From: a virus
Virus record (IMG/VR): IMGVR_UViG_3300031702_000010
Coordinates: 1 to 47,089 of that record
DNA: 47,089 nt
Strand: one strand, 5' to 3'
Below, one piece after another: positions 38,052-46,881 of this stretch (positions are counted from its first letter, which is position 1; each line of letters begins with the position of its first letter). The position numbers and the translations under genes were made by a program. The notes below the pieces were generated by a model. That model saw only the letters and a list, made by a program, of their open reading frames with translations. It did no database searches and had not been told where the DNA came from.

Positions 38052-39107
38052 TTAAGCTAGGTTGTAGTTCGTTGTGAACAGGCCTTCTGGGCGCAAAATT
38101 TTCCGGCCATAAAGCTGCATGCCACGGACGATGTCCGAGAACTGAGTTTGCGAACGCAACGTCTCTGTTTTGGCAATCTGATCTGCTACAGCAACTGCAG
38201 AGTCATGACCGGCAACCAGTACGTTGAAGTTCGTTTCGGAACCCGCAGCATCAGAAGTGTCAGCACCAGCACCAACGAATGGTGTGTTGTTGGACTTATA
38301 GACACGGAAGCCACGAATGAGGCCTGGAAGGCGACCATTGCGGATTTCTTCGTCACCACCAAAGTCGGCGTTGATCAACTTGCTATCTGTATCCATCAGA
38401 ATCTCAGCAAAGATAGGATCAACTACGACCCAACGGCCTTCAGTTGCTACGTTGGCTTGGTCCATCTTACGACCAATACGGTTCAGGATAGACAATGGGG
38501 ACGTAATGCCACCAGCGCCGCCGTTACCTGAAATTGGTACAGAAGTAACTTCACCAGCTACACCCAAGTCAGCACCACCAAAGTCAGTGATGTCTAGCTT
38601 GTTGGCTGCAAGGTATTCGTCTGCATCCGCAGCAGCATTAGCTTTTGTGCCAGGAACTGCAGTACGACGAATCCAATCGCCACCAGCGTTCTTTTCCCAG
38701 CCAGACATGTAACCAAGAACGTCCGCATCAAATACGTCACGTAGGTCATAGCCAGCACGGTCAGTTGCAAGATCCATGAAGGATACGTGCGAGTGTGCTT
38801 GCTCAATGTCGTCCAAAGCAAATTGGAAGTAGTTGGCTTGGTCAACGACCATTGTGAAGTCAACATCGGTCAAGTCTTGCGTTGCAAGAGAAGTACCACG
38901 AGCCAGTGTATTAATAGTGATTGTAGGCTCTTTGATGATCTTAACAGAGTCGCCCATGTTAGCGATTTCGCCAGCATAGTCTGTGTTTGTGATATCTTCA
39001 CAAATGGAACTCTTGCGGAAAGCTTTTTGGACTTTCTTAGAGTAGATCACTGGTGAGAAGTTGCCGCTGTTCAGGTTGGTATAACCCGCTGCTTTAGTAA
39101 AAGCCAT
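38052..39107 (-). CDS. Major capsid protein, 351 aa
   Basis: It forms the procapsid shell. The start at 39107 follows AAGGAGACATAAA and gives MAFTKAAGYTNLNSGNFSPV. Motifs typical of podovirus capsids are FRKSSICEDITNTDYAGEIA, GDSVKIIKEPTITINTLARG and LTDVDFTMVVDQANYFQFAL, then WVVVDPIFAEILMDTDSKLI and GFRVYKSNNTPFV. It lies between scaffold and adaptor genes and has its own promoter at 39435. Confidence 0.9.
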   Translation of the reverse strand: MAFTKAAGYTNLNSGNFSPVIYSKKVQKAFRKSSICEDITNTDYAGEIANMGDSVKIIKEPTITINTLARGTSLATQDLTDVDFTMVVDQANYFQFALDDIEQAHSHVSFMDLATDRAGYDLRDVFDADVLGYMSGWEKNAGGDWIRRTAVPGTKANAAADADEYLAANKLDITDFGGADLGVAGEVTSVPISGNGGAGGITSPLSILNRIGRKMDQANVATEGRWVVVDPIFAEILMDTDSKLINADFGGDEEIRNGRLPGLIRGFRVYKSNNTPFVGAGADTSDAAGSETNFNVLVAGHDSAVAVADQIAKTETLRSQTQFSDIVRGMQLYGRKILRPEGLFTTNYNLA

Positions 39108-39558
39108 TTTATGTCTCCTTGTGAAATGGCGGCGCAAAGTGCGCCAGACAGGACACCGAAGAGGACAATTGAGTGGCAGTGTTAATGCGAGGGTGCGTCC
39201 ACAACACAGAAGCTATCTGAGTCGTAGAAGGGCCTCACCGCACTGGTGGACTTATCGTCTGAATTCTTACGGTAGATAGTAAACAGCGACAGAGGTGGTC
39301 CGTGAGGAGGCTCATGCTGTTGGTAGAGAGGTTTCCCTCAGATAGAACAACAATCAGTAGTTATGTTGGTCTATTAAAAGGACACTCGTAGGTGGGGGGG
39401 TTACCAGACAATTCACTTGCTAACTGGTAATGACATTATAGCACACCTCACTAGCTAAGACAATAGTTAGTGTTAGTAGGTGTACCCAGGGGGGCATCCC
39501 CAGGATACATATTGTTTATGTGTCAGTCATCAGCAAAGTGAACAGTTACGACACTTAA
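39108..39558 (-). other. 451-base gap: structured capsid leader
   Basis: It holds the capsid promoter and a leader of about 320 bases. Elements seen on the minus strand are GAGG-GAAA-CCTC (GNRA-type loop, 39327-39338), a 26-codon frame just after it (start near 39314, MSLLTDHLCRCLLSTV...), and GGCGCA-CTT-TGCGCC (39130-39145), which ends just before the ribosome-binding site. No larger gene is seen. Confidence 0.6.
39435..39463 (-). promoter_or_regulatory. Capsid promoter (sigma70, extended -10)
   Basis: On the minus strand TTGTCT (39458-39463), a 17-base spacer and TGCTATAAT (TATAAT at 39435-39440). It contains GTGAGGTG, a variant of the GTGG half-site. Confidence 0.82.
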
Positions 39559-40350
39559 TTAACGTGCGCCACCAGATATGTCGTAGTTGAAAGTCTGGTT
39601 CTGCACTGACGCCAGGATAGCGGGTTCTAGCTCATCGTACTCTTTATCCGACATAGCCTCGACCTGAGACTCAGAGAACTTAGGCACACCGCCTGCGGAT
39701 GGGGCAGGACTTGGCGCACGACCTACCGAAGTTGCTGCAGCCTTTGGACCTGTGGTTTTACCCATGTGTACGTCGTACTTGTACAGATCGATGGCACGGG
39801 AAGCGGCGGTAGCATCGGTATTGTTCTTATACAGATCGTTCTGTGTGGATAGAGGCTGTAGGGCCACCCAGTCATGGAAGTCGCTGCTTTGTTTAATCTT
39901 AGCAAAGTCAGGATGCATTTCTGTTAGCTTTGCTTCAGCTTCTTTTCGGCTGAGTTTTGTCTCAAGCTGTCGCAGCCCTGACATGCGCTTATCGCCTTCT
40001 TCCATTGCCTCGTTGGCACGTTTTCGGGCGATGGTATCCACAATCTTAGCTACGTCAGGGTACTTGTTGGACCATGCTTCTATCTCGTCATCCGTCTTAG
40101 GAAATTTGATCTGGCCTTTAGCCGCCGTATCAAGCTGTGCCTTTATGATAGACATCTCATGATCTTTGTCCGCCATTAACTGCTGATTATGACGCCGCAG
40201 GTCTCCGTACCGTTTTTTGTAGGTTGCATCGTCACTATCTACAGGCGCTGCTGCTACGGCCTCAACTTCTTCTGCTGAAATGCCTGCCGCTACTTCTTCG
40301 CTATAGGTTAGACCGTCTGTCTCGTCGTCTGCTCGTTTGTATTTAGCCAT
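39559..40350 (-). CDS. Scaffolding protein, 263 aa
   Basis: MAKYKRADDETDGLTYSEEV, then an Ala/Glu-rich acidic part and a long coiled coil (YGDLRRHNQQLMADKDHEMS, KRMSGLRQLETKLSRKEAEA). A basic AATSVGRAPSPAPSAGGVPK linker and a C-terminal helix follow, as in scaffolds that bind capsid subunits. It precedes the capsid in transcription order. It is expected to be absent from mature virions. Confidence 0.8.
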   Translation of the reverse strand: MAKYKRADDETDGLTYSEEVAAGISAEEVEAVAAAPVDSDDATYKKRYGDLRRHNQQLMADKDHEMSIIKAQLDTAAKGQIKFPKTDDEIEAWSNKYPDVAKIVDTIARKRANEAMEEGDKRMSGLRQLETKLSRKEAEAKLTEMHPDFAKIKQSSDFHDWVALQPLSTQNDLYKNNTDATAASRAIDLYKYDVHMGKTTGPKAAATSVGRAPSPAPSAGGVPKFSESQVEAMSDKEYDELEPAILASVQNQTFNYDISGGAR

Positions 40351-40391
40351 TATTGCCTCATTAGGGGCCGCAGTTGCGGGTAGCCCAATTG

Positions 40392-41573
40392 TTAACGCAT
40401 GAATGCGATTTGCTGCTTCTTCATCACTGCTGGGGTTTGGGATGTCGGCTCTTTGTCCAACTTGTCTTTTTCCGTTACAGCAGGAATTTCTAGCTCCACA
40501 TTATCGTCCTCTGGTGCGTCCTCTTCGGGTGCTACCTCGTCGTATTCTTCTTCATGGGCGTCTTGAATGAACCCTTCAACGGACATAGACATGAGGCCCA
40601 TTTTAGCTTCGTCCTGCATTTCCATGATGTGTTTGAGGCCGTGCCACTTAACAACATCTGCAGGCAGGACGTATTCATCGACAGAAAGCTTGGCATCAAT
40701 ATCGTCCCGAACATTCTCAGGATTGGACCCAATAGGGATTTCGTTGCCGCTTACTTCGTCGTAGCCCATAAGACCCATGTCACAGACCATTCCGCCGTGT
40801 GCCATCTCTACAAGCTCGTCATCGCCAAGTGCCTTCTGAACAGCATTTCCTGACATTTCCTCTAGTGACGAGAGTTCGCCGTCACCATTAGTGTCAGCCT
40901 TCTTACGATCCAGTTGGAAGTGATTGTCAGCCATTGCTAGGCCCTCCTGTGTGATGATGCCCTTTTGGGCTGTAGCCAGTCCGCCAAGAGCGTAGCCAGC
41001 AGAGGCTAATTTAATATTCTCATCGGGTTCTTCCGCAATAAGCCGCACGTTGTGAGAGAAGTTAGTGTCCTCAACAGGCTCTTGACCGTCTAGGCCGCTG
41101 TAGAACGTGTGATTGCCTATCTTTTTAGGATTAGGTCCATCAAAAGCTGTTCCACGTTCTTTGGTAATTTCTTCATTCTGAAAGAAGGTGCTACCATCTG
41201 AGACGTCTTCACCAAGCATGGCGTAATCAGCAAACTCTGCAACACCACGGTTAATCTGGTCTTCAGTTGCAGGAATGTCTTCAATGCTGCCGTGCTTGCG
41301 TACCGGCTCAAACTGACTGGCGATCAGCACGTCTTCTACGGTGTCACCAAAGCGTCCAGAGGCTAGTCGGTTAAGGATCACACCTCGGACAGCATCACGG
41401 CCTTCTACACCCTCTGTATTGGCCTCTGCTAACACCACACGTTCAATCTTGAGGATGTCGGATTCTTTAAGATCAATGGACGGACGTGATTCAGGTCGTT
41501 TAGGCGGACGTGCTTTAGGACGAGGGGAGGACATCAAGCCGCCGTCTGCGTATTTAGGTTTATTCTTATGCAT
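40392..41573 (-). CDS. SleB-type cell wall hydrolase with EF-hand and head domain, 393 aa
   Basis: IERVVLAEANTEGVEGRDAV, then RGVILNRLASGRFGDTVEDV and a QFEPV motif, match the SleB/CwlJ lytic domain (about residues 40-150, with catalytic Glu in AEAN-EG). NHTFYS closes it. DTNGDGELSSLEEM (about 235) is an EF-hand loop. The C-terminal IGSNPENVRDDIDAKLSVDE, then YVLPADVVKWHGLKHIMEM, is a motif common in phage head proteins. The combination suggests a virion-borne peptidoglycan hydrolase regulated by calcium. It lies next to the portal. Confidence 0.72.
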   Translation of the reverse strand: MHKNKPKYADGGLMSSPRPKARPPKRPESRPSIDLKESDILKIERVVLAEANTEGVEGRDAVRGVILNRLASGRFGDTVEDVLIASQFEPVRKHGSIEDIPATEDQINRGVAEFADYAMLGEDVSDGSTFFQNEEITKERGTAFDGPNPKKIGNHTFYSGLDGQEPVEDTNFSHNVRLIAEEPDENIKLASAGYALGGLATAQKGIITQEGLAMADNHFQLDRKKADTNGDGELSSLEEMSGNAVQKALGDDELVEMAHGGMVCDMGLMGYDEVSGNEIPIGSNPENVRDDIDAKLSVDEYVLPADVVKWHGLKHIMEMQDEAKMGLMSMSVEGFIQDAHEEEYDEVAPEEDAPEDDNVELEIPAVTEKDKLDKEPTSQTPAVMKKQQIAFMR

Positions 41574-41788
41574 TATTCAGCACCTTTGATGACTTCATCT
41601 CTGAGAGTTTTGAACCGGCGAAGTTCTTTAATGCAGCCTTGGATTTCACGGAGGCGGTTTAAGCCTTGCTCCGTTTCGAGTTGCTTGAGGAGGCTGGTTA
41701 TGCGGTGGTCTGCGTAGTCTTGCAGGAGATCCATTTGGGCCTTTGCGTTGACCAACGGGATGAGCAACCTATACTGAAGCTTATCCAT
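41573..41788 (-). CDS. Small coiled-coil protein, 71 aa
   Basis: MDKLQYRLLIPLVNAKAQMD, followed by LLQDYADHRITSLLKQLETE and basic/leucine heptads (LREIQGCIKELRRFKTLRDE). The whole chain is helical. It overlaps the portal stop and the hydrolase start. A portal accessory is possible from position only. Confidence 0.65.
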   Translation of the reverse strand: MDKLQYRLLIPLVNAKAQMDLLQDYADHRITSLLKQLETEQGLNRLREIQGCIKELRRFKTLRDEVIKGAE

Positions 41789-43938
41789 TACTGTGCGGGT
41801 GGCTGTTGAGGTTCAACATTGGCAGATTGTGGTTGGTTACCGCCGTTGTCACCACCACCGCCCCCTGTGAAGGCTGCATCACCAGGCTCAGGGGCGTTAC
41901 TTGGGGCCATTTCCCCACCGTTGGTAGCGGAGATCTCTTCAGGGCCTCCAGCGCCACCTACAGGGACTCCCTTAGGCGGTTCAGGCATTAAGGCCTGTAT
42001 CTCAGCCATCATCTTAGCTTGGATAGTGGCTTCACGTTGGTCGTTGAGTACCTTATCCTCATCAAGGTCCATTGAAGACGCAAGTTCACGCAGGATGTAG
42101 TCGTACTTCACGAAAGGTGCCATCTGTGGGTTAGACGTCATCTGCATGAATTGTAGCAGACGCTGACTACGGATTTCATTCCGCATCAGGCTCTCCGTGC
42201 CACGGGCAACCACGTCCAAGTCTCCGATGAATTCCTTGTCGAAGTTGAACTGCATGTTGAAGGCAAACATGGCCTTCCCAATAGGTGCGAGTAGGTAGTC
42301 ATCGATGTTCCGAACAACAGCTTTGATGTTAGCGGCAGCAGCACCCATAAGCATGGACATACCGGCAGCAGTGCGTCCCACCCCCGTGACGCCTGTGGAG
42401 CCGTGCGTGAATGAGGGGATACCAGTGCTTTCATCAGCAAGCTGACGGGCCTTATCAAACATCATCATCAGTTCTTGAGACACGTTAGGGAACTTAGTCC
42501 CGAAGATTGCCTGACCAGGAGCGCCTGCCTGACGACGAAACACTTTGCCAGGGTACACGGACAAGTCTTGACCAGGTACGAGGTTGGTTTCATCGATCTC
42601 AATCAGGAGATTTCCTGACAGAGCAGCATTGTCTACGCTTAGACGCATGAAGCCGTTAAGCAAAAGCTGAGTGTCTTCCATATTCTCAGCAACACCGATG
42701 CCAAAGAAGCTATACGGGTTAAGCTCGTATGGAACTGCGTGGTAAGGAATGCGGCTTGGCGTGAAGGGGTTCATTACCAGGCGAAGGATTTGCCCATTAC
42801 AGATCCAGATGTTTACCTGAATCTCATCAAAGTCCTTATAGGCCTTAGGGATGTCTATATCAGCCTGCTCGGCGGTAGTACGATCAATCACACCCCAGTA
42901 TTCCAGCACTTCAAAGCGTTCCATATCAGAGTTACCCGTATGGTCCTCAAGTGCATTCTCCCAGTGTTCCTTGATGTAGGATGGCCCCATTTCAACGGCG
43001 GCGTTAATGCTCTCGCTGCGGAAGTGTGGGCGTTTCTTCAAGGCACGTAGCTGTGTGCGACTATGTCGGTGGCGCTGGACGGTGTATTCAGCCTCATCCA
43101 TATTGCGGGCGTCAGGATCAGGGTAAAAGTCCCATACACTTACATATTCAACCTTAGGGATGGTCTCAATAATAGGATCGTAGTTACCTTTGTCATCCCA
43201 GCGTGGGTATTCCTTATCCTGTGCAAAAGGGCCTTTAATAATGCCTTCACCGAACAGGGCGCACTCGAAAGCCATTGACCGGAGATGCTTAGAGGCTTGG
43301 CTCTCATCCAACTGGTCATGCATCTTGCGTTCCATGCGGCGGGCGGCTTCTTTAGCAGGCTCAAACGTAGCAGAACCAGGGCTAACGCCTGCACCCGCAG
43401 CTAGTTCCTCATGCACAGGAGATAGGAGTTCTTTATAAACCCCTAAGTCACGGGCGATGTTAGGACGTGCGATGGTGCGGGGTACTGTGTAGTCAACGCC
43501 AACCCTTTCCTTAATGGACTTAGATGTAATGGCGTTGGGGTCGAAATTAATGGCATCAGCCACGTTATTTGGGTATTTACGGGCCTCAATTCCAACAGGG
43601 AACTTAGAACCAGCGAACAATACGTCCGTCATTTGGGCATACGCCGCCAGAACCTTAGTCTTGGTGATCTTAACGAAGGCCTTAGACTTCTCAGTGTCGG
43701 TAAACTGCACTTCAGGGCCGTAGATACCCCGATAGTTGCGATATGCCATAAGCCATCGGGCTTCATCTGCCTGCCGTGCGGTCTTTGAGCGGGCAAACTG
43801 ACTGGTAATGTAGGCTACAGCCCCAGAATACTTGAGGTTTTCCTCTGCTACGTCAGAACCCTCATCAAGGGCGACTGCAACGTCCATCTCCACTGTCTTT
43901 GTGGAGGTTGAGTTGGTGGGTTTATCCATCAATGCCAT
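41788..43938 (-). CDS. Portal protein, 716 aa
   Basis: The dodecameric ring through which DNA enters. SQFARSKTARQADEARWLMA and YRNYRGIYGP lead; PHRS-like and RIPYHAVPYELNPYSFFGIG, NMEDTQLLLNGFMRLSVDNA and GVTGVGRTAAGMSMLMGAAA (near residue 510) are typical of podovirus portals of the head-tail connector family. The C-terminal tail is rich in Gly, Pro and Gln. It follows the terminase. Confidence 0.9.
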   Translation of the reverse strand: MALMDKPTNSTSTKTVEMDVAVALDEGSDVAEENLKYSGAVAYITSQFARSKTARQADEARWLMAYRNYRGIYGPEVQFTDTEKSKAFVKITKTKVLAAYAQMTDVLFAGSKFPVGIEARKYPNNVADAINFDPNAITSKSIKERVGVDYTVPRTIARPNIARDLGVYKELLSPVHEELAAGAGVSPGSATFEPAKEAARRMERKMHDQLDESQASKHLRSMAFECALFGEGIIKGPFAQDKEYPRWDDKGNYDPIIETIPKVEYVSVWDFYPDPDARNMDEAEYTVQRHRHSRTQLRALKKRPHFRSESINAAVEMGPSYIKEHWENALEDHTGNSDMERFEVLEYWGVIDRTTAEQADIDIPKAYKDFDEIQVNIWICNGQILRLVMNPFTPSRIPYHAVPYELNPYSFFGIGVAENMEDTQLLLNGFMRLSVDNAALSGNLLIEIDETNLVPGQDLSVYPGKVFRRQAGAPGQAIFGTKFPNVSQELMMMFDKARQLADESTGIPSFTHGSTGVTGVGRTAAGMSMLMGAAAANIKAVVRNIDDYLLAPIGKAMFAFNMQFNFDKEFIGDLDVVARGTESLMRNEIRSQRLLQFMQMTSNPQMAPFVKYDYILRELASSMDLDEDKVLNDQREATIQAKMMAEIQALMPEPPKGVPVGGAGGPEEISATNGGEMAPSNAPEPGDAAFTGGGGGDNGGNQPQSANVEPQQPPAQ

Positions 43939-43941
43939 GCT

Positions 43942-45807
43942 TTAGTATCCAAACGTGCTATCTGCGGGTTTGTAGGTGTTAGAGGGAACACCATTGCCCA
44001 TATCGAAGGGGGAAAATGATCGGGGTCTGCTCATCACACCATACCGAACGCTGTCGTAGGTGTGGTCGGAGGCATACCGCTGATCAATGTCGTCAGTGCC
44101 TTTTGGGCAGGAGGGTATTACAGGTAAATCAGCGATAATCTGTCGGCATGTGTTGAAGAATAATATGCCTGGTAGGCCTGTGTCCTCATTAACCTTGAGG
44201 CGCTGATGCAGGATGTTCTTACCGGCTACTCTGGCACCTGCTGTACGGTCTGAAGGACGCCATCTGGTGCCTTGCTTAACCATTTCTTCCGCAATGCTGG
44301 GGCCAAGCTGACCACGGTTATGCCAGCAACTGCTGTCGAGGACGCCGTAAGAGATACGATCCGCTGCATCCGCCTCCTTCACTGCACGACCTAAGTCCAC
44401 GCCTGTGTGTTTGGAGAGATACAGTTCACGGTAAACAACTAAGGTCTCAAAAGCAGGATCAATGGCAAACCAGTGTACTGCGGAGAAGCTGCTGTAGCCG
44501 TAATCACAACTTCGGAACCGTACCCAGTCCTTAGGGATCTCATACGGCTCAATAACATGGGTATTCTGGCGAAACTCTGAGAAGGCGGCACCATCCGCCA
44601 CTGACCAATCACCCTCTAGTAGCTGCCGTCTCTGCATCTCTGGCAGGGATAGTAGGTTGGCCTCGTATTGGCCGTCCTCAGACAGATAGGGATTGTCGTG
44701 TAGGTTGGCAGGGATGAATCGTCTGTAAAATAGTGGTTCACCAGCCTTTGCGTGGGTGTCTGGATAAACTAGCGCCTTGCCAGTCTCCAGATCAGTAGCG
44801 GCGAACTTCTTACCTGCAGGTGCAGGATCAATAAACATCCGCTTAACCCATTGGTGGCCGGGGCCTCCAGGGTTGGTAGTTGCCCGCATGAAGGTAGGCA
44901 AGTTGGGGTCCGTGGTACGCAGTCGAGACCGCATGTAGTTCCAAGCAAACGGTGAGGCATGCTGGGTAAGCTCATCAAAGGCGATATAAGAGAACGCCTG
45001 TCCCTGATAACGTAGAACATCGTCGTCACGTTCAAGATAAGTCATCCAGATACGTGCGCCACTTGGGAACACCCACTGTGACTTCTTCTCCTGCCACTTA
45101 GCACCTGGGTAGGCCTTAGGATAAACCTCCTGAGACTTCCAAATCAGTTCCCGCAATTCATCGTTAGTTCGACGCAGGATAATGCCGTTGAATGCGGATT
45201 CACCAAAGTACCGCATAGGGTCGGCTAGTAGGCCGTAGGTTTTACCGCCACCGGCTGATCCTCCGTAAAGAACCTCACGCTCATTGGCGGCTAGAAATTC
45301 TGTCTGTGGACCAGGGTTAGGTGCAAACACAACCTCGTTAGATTGCTTCTGCTGTTCAACCGCATTGAAGTCCAAACCTTCTGATACAGGGGCCACTTGT
45401 GGAGTGCCTGCAGTCTGTGCCTTAACCCGCATAGTCAGGACACGTTTAGCGTCCGCAGTCTTTCGTTTCAGGGCCGCTATGCGCTTGTCTTCGGGTGTCT
45501 TAGGCTTCCTTGCACGGTTGGCCTTCTTTAGCTCCTTGATCCGCTTGGAGGGAGCCTCTGAACCAGAACCACGATGGGCCTTCCAGATATTCACAATGCC
45601 TTGGTGGCTACAAGATCCAGCTATCTTACTGGTCAACCATTCCGCTACCTTGCGGGTGGAGTGTCCGGCATCTAGACCATCCATCGCCTCTTCAAAGAAG
45701 GGAACCTCATCCATGTTTGGAACGAGGAGTAGGGGATCGTCTGCATCAGCCATGTAGCCATGCGGAATCTTAGACTTGTCGTTGGACCTGACCTTGTTAG
45801 TCCACAT
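43942..45807 (-). CDS. terL: Terminase large subunit with N-terminal HTH extension, 621 aa
   Basis: The packaging motor ATPase and nuclease. Walker A is YGGSAGGGKTYG (residues about 181-192), Walker B FSYIAFDELTQ, coupling RATTNPGGPGHQW, and the nuclease begins RFRSCDYGYSSFSAVHWFA, with further Asp in GVLDSSCWH. The first about 165 residues are extra: HSTRKVAEWLTSKIAGSCSH looks like a helix-turn-helix, then a basic linker KRIKELKKANRARKPKTPED. The start at 45807 overlaps terS by 11 bases; the frame stays open further upstream. Confidence 0.92.
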   Translation of the reverse strand: MWTNKVRSNDKSKIPHGYMADADDPLLLVPNMDEVPFFEEAMDGLDAGHSTRKVAEWLTSKIAGSCSHQGIVNIWKAHRGSGSEAPSKRIKELKKANRARKPKTPEDKRIAALKRKTADAKRVLTMRVKAQTAGTPQVAPVSEGLDFNAVEQQKQSNEVVFAPNPGPQTEFLAANEREVLYGGSAGGGKTYGLLADPMRYFGESAFNGIILRRTNDELRELIWKSQEVYPKAYPGAKWQEKKSQWVFPSGARIWMTYLERDDDVLRYQGQAFSYIAFDELTQHASPFAWNYMRSRLRTTDPNLPTFMRATTNPGGPGHQWVKRMFIDPAPAGKKFAATDLETGKALVYPDTHAKAGEPLFYRRFIPANLHDNPYLSEDGQYEANLLSLPEMQRRQLLEGDWSVADGAAFSEFRQNTHVIEPYEIPKDWVRFRSCDYGYSSFSAVHWFAIDPAFETLVVYRELYLSKHTGVDLGRAVKEADAADRISYGVLDSSCWHNRGQLGPSIAEEMVKQGTRWRPSDRTAGARVAGKNILHQRLKVNEDTGLPGILFFNTCRQIIADLPVIPSCPKGTDDIDQRYASDHTYDSVRYGVMSRPRSFSPFDMGNGVPSNTYKPADSTFGY

Positions 45808-46177
45808 TAAGGTTTTTCGGGGGCAGGATAAACATGCCACCACCTGTGCTGCTTACTTCAATCTGCTCCTTCTTCACCAAACCAGTACGGTCTAGGACTT
45901 CACGGGCAGCAGCAATAGAGTTACGAGCGCCCAGCGCACCAGGGTCTTCTAGGACACCCAAGATACCAAACGTAGCCAGTGGAGCGTTCATCGCCAGCAT
46001 CATAGATGCACGTTCAATGATCTCGTCCTTCAGGGAAGCCACGACGGTTGCTGTAGAGGTCTTGTCCGAATAACCAGCAATACGCATGGCATCACGGATC
46101 TTGCCTTTAGCCTCACCCATCAAAGCATCTAAGAACGCCTCCTGGAGATCAGAAAGAGGAGCTTTGGAAGGTTCCAT
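45797..46177 (-). CDS. terS: Terminase small subunit, 126 aa
   Basis: It recognises the packaging site. LQEAFLDALMGEAKGKIRDA and MRIAGYSDKTSTATVVASLK form an N-terminal HTH, then a helical oligomerisation part (DEIIERASMMLAMNAPLATF). The length and order before terL fit. Its start overlaps the preceding stop. Confidence 0.82.
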   Translation of the reverse strand: MEPSKAPLSDLQEAFLDALMGEAKGKIRDAMRIAGYSDKTSTATVVASLKDEIIERASMMLAMNAPLATFGILGVLEDPGALGARNSIAAAREVLDRTGLVKKEQIEVSSTGGGMFILPPKNLNVD

Positions 46178-46458
46178 CAGGGTGATCCTTTAATATAAAA
46201 TAAAGCAGCCCCAACAGAAGCAGTGAATACGATCCACCACACTCTCTCTAAGAGCCGCATAGTCTGCCCACGACCTGCACTGGTCTCCTCCAAGGTACGA
46301 AGGGTTGCAGTGTGTTGCAGAGAAACAGTCTCAGATGCATCCATACGCCGAAAAATCGTAACAGTACGTTCCTCTAGGCGAGCTAGTGCGATGATAGCCT
46401 CAGATAGCTTATCAAGCTTACCTTCAATGCGATCTAAACGTACTTCATCTGCAGGCAT
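46177..46458 (-). CDS. Coiled-coil protein with C-terminal membrane helix, 93 aa
   Basis: The ATG at 46458 has AGGA 8 bases upstream. MPADEVRLDRIEGKLDKLSE begins a heptad-rich coil (SEAIIALARLEERTVTIFRR), and the end LLERVWWIVFTASVGAALFY is one membrane helix. This resembles tail-anchored proteins seen beside terminases in many marine phages. A holin or spanin-like role cannot be excluded. Confidence 0.68.
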   Translation of the reverse strand: MPADEVRLDRIEGKLDKLSEAIIALARLEERTVTIFRRMDASETVSLQHTATLRTLEETSAGRGQTMRLLERVWWIVFTASVGAALFYIKGSP

Positions 46459-46479
46459 AAGCAGCATCCTAATGTGGGG

Positions 46480-46716
46480 TTACTCCTCCCACTTAGGGGC
46501 AGGAAGGTTAATATAATCAGCGGCTTTTTCTACCGAGGTAGTAGCCAGATCATGTTCAAAGAACTCACCGTAACCTCGGAAGATCAATGCGTCGTTGCTT
46601 GCCTGTGCAGGGGTCACTAGACCTTCCTCAACAAGAAGCTCCAGAACCCTTTCAACAGGGAGTGCTACCCCTGTGTTCTCAAGGATAGCGGCTCTAATGT
46701 AGATGAGGTTTATCAT
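46480..46716 (-). CDS. Hypothetical protein, 78 aa
   Basis: MINLIYIRAAILENTGVALP and VERVLELLVEEGLVTPAQAS are helical, then NDALIFRGYGEFFEHDLATT. AAGGAA precedes the ATG. It is the first gene of the packaging operon, directly after a sigma70 promoter. No family is recognised. Confidence 0.68.
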   Translation of the reverse strand: MINLIYIRAAILENTGVALPVERVLELLVEEGLVTPAQASNDALIFRGYGEFFEHDLATTSVEKAADYINLPAPKWEE

Positions 46717-46746
46717 GCAGTTCCTTGCGGCCCTACCTGTGTCTCT

Positions 46747-46776
46747 ATTGTAACACTGGAGGGCGTACTAAGTCAA
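46747..46776 (-). promoter_or_regulatory. Packaging operon promoter
   Basis: On the minus strand TTGACT (46771-46776), an 18-base spacer and TACAAT (46747-46752). CCACTTAA (46789-46796) lies just upstream, another half-site. Confidence 0.8.
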
Positions 46777-46803
46777 TACTTTGTTACGCCACTTAATTAA
46801 CTA

Positions 46804-46831
46804 TAGACAGACTGGAAAAACAGTGTATAAT
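46804..46831 (+). promoter_or_regulatory. Rightward promoter near the right end
   Basis: TAGACA (46804-46809), a 16-base spacer and TATAAT (46826-46831). It faces away from the packaging promoter and would transcribe through the DUF1127-like gene in antisense. Confidence 0.72.
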
Positions 46832-46834
46832 GTC

Positions 46835-46855
46835 TATGCGGCCAGGGGGCGCATA
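46835..46855 (+). promoter_or_regulatory. GCCAGGG hairpin, copy 3
   Basis: TATGC-G-GCC-AGGG-GGC-GCATA: two stems of 5 and 3 bp with one bulged G. It begins 4 bases after the -10 box, as copy 2 does. Confidence 0.6.
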
Positions 46856-46881
46856 CTACTGCTACTACTCTTAGTTAGTAG

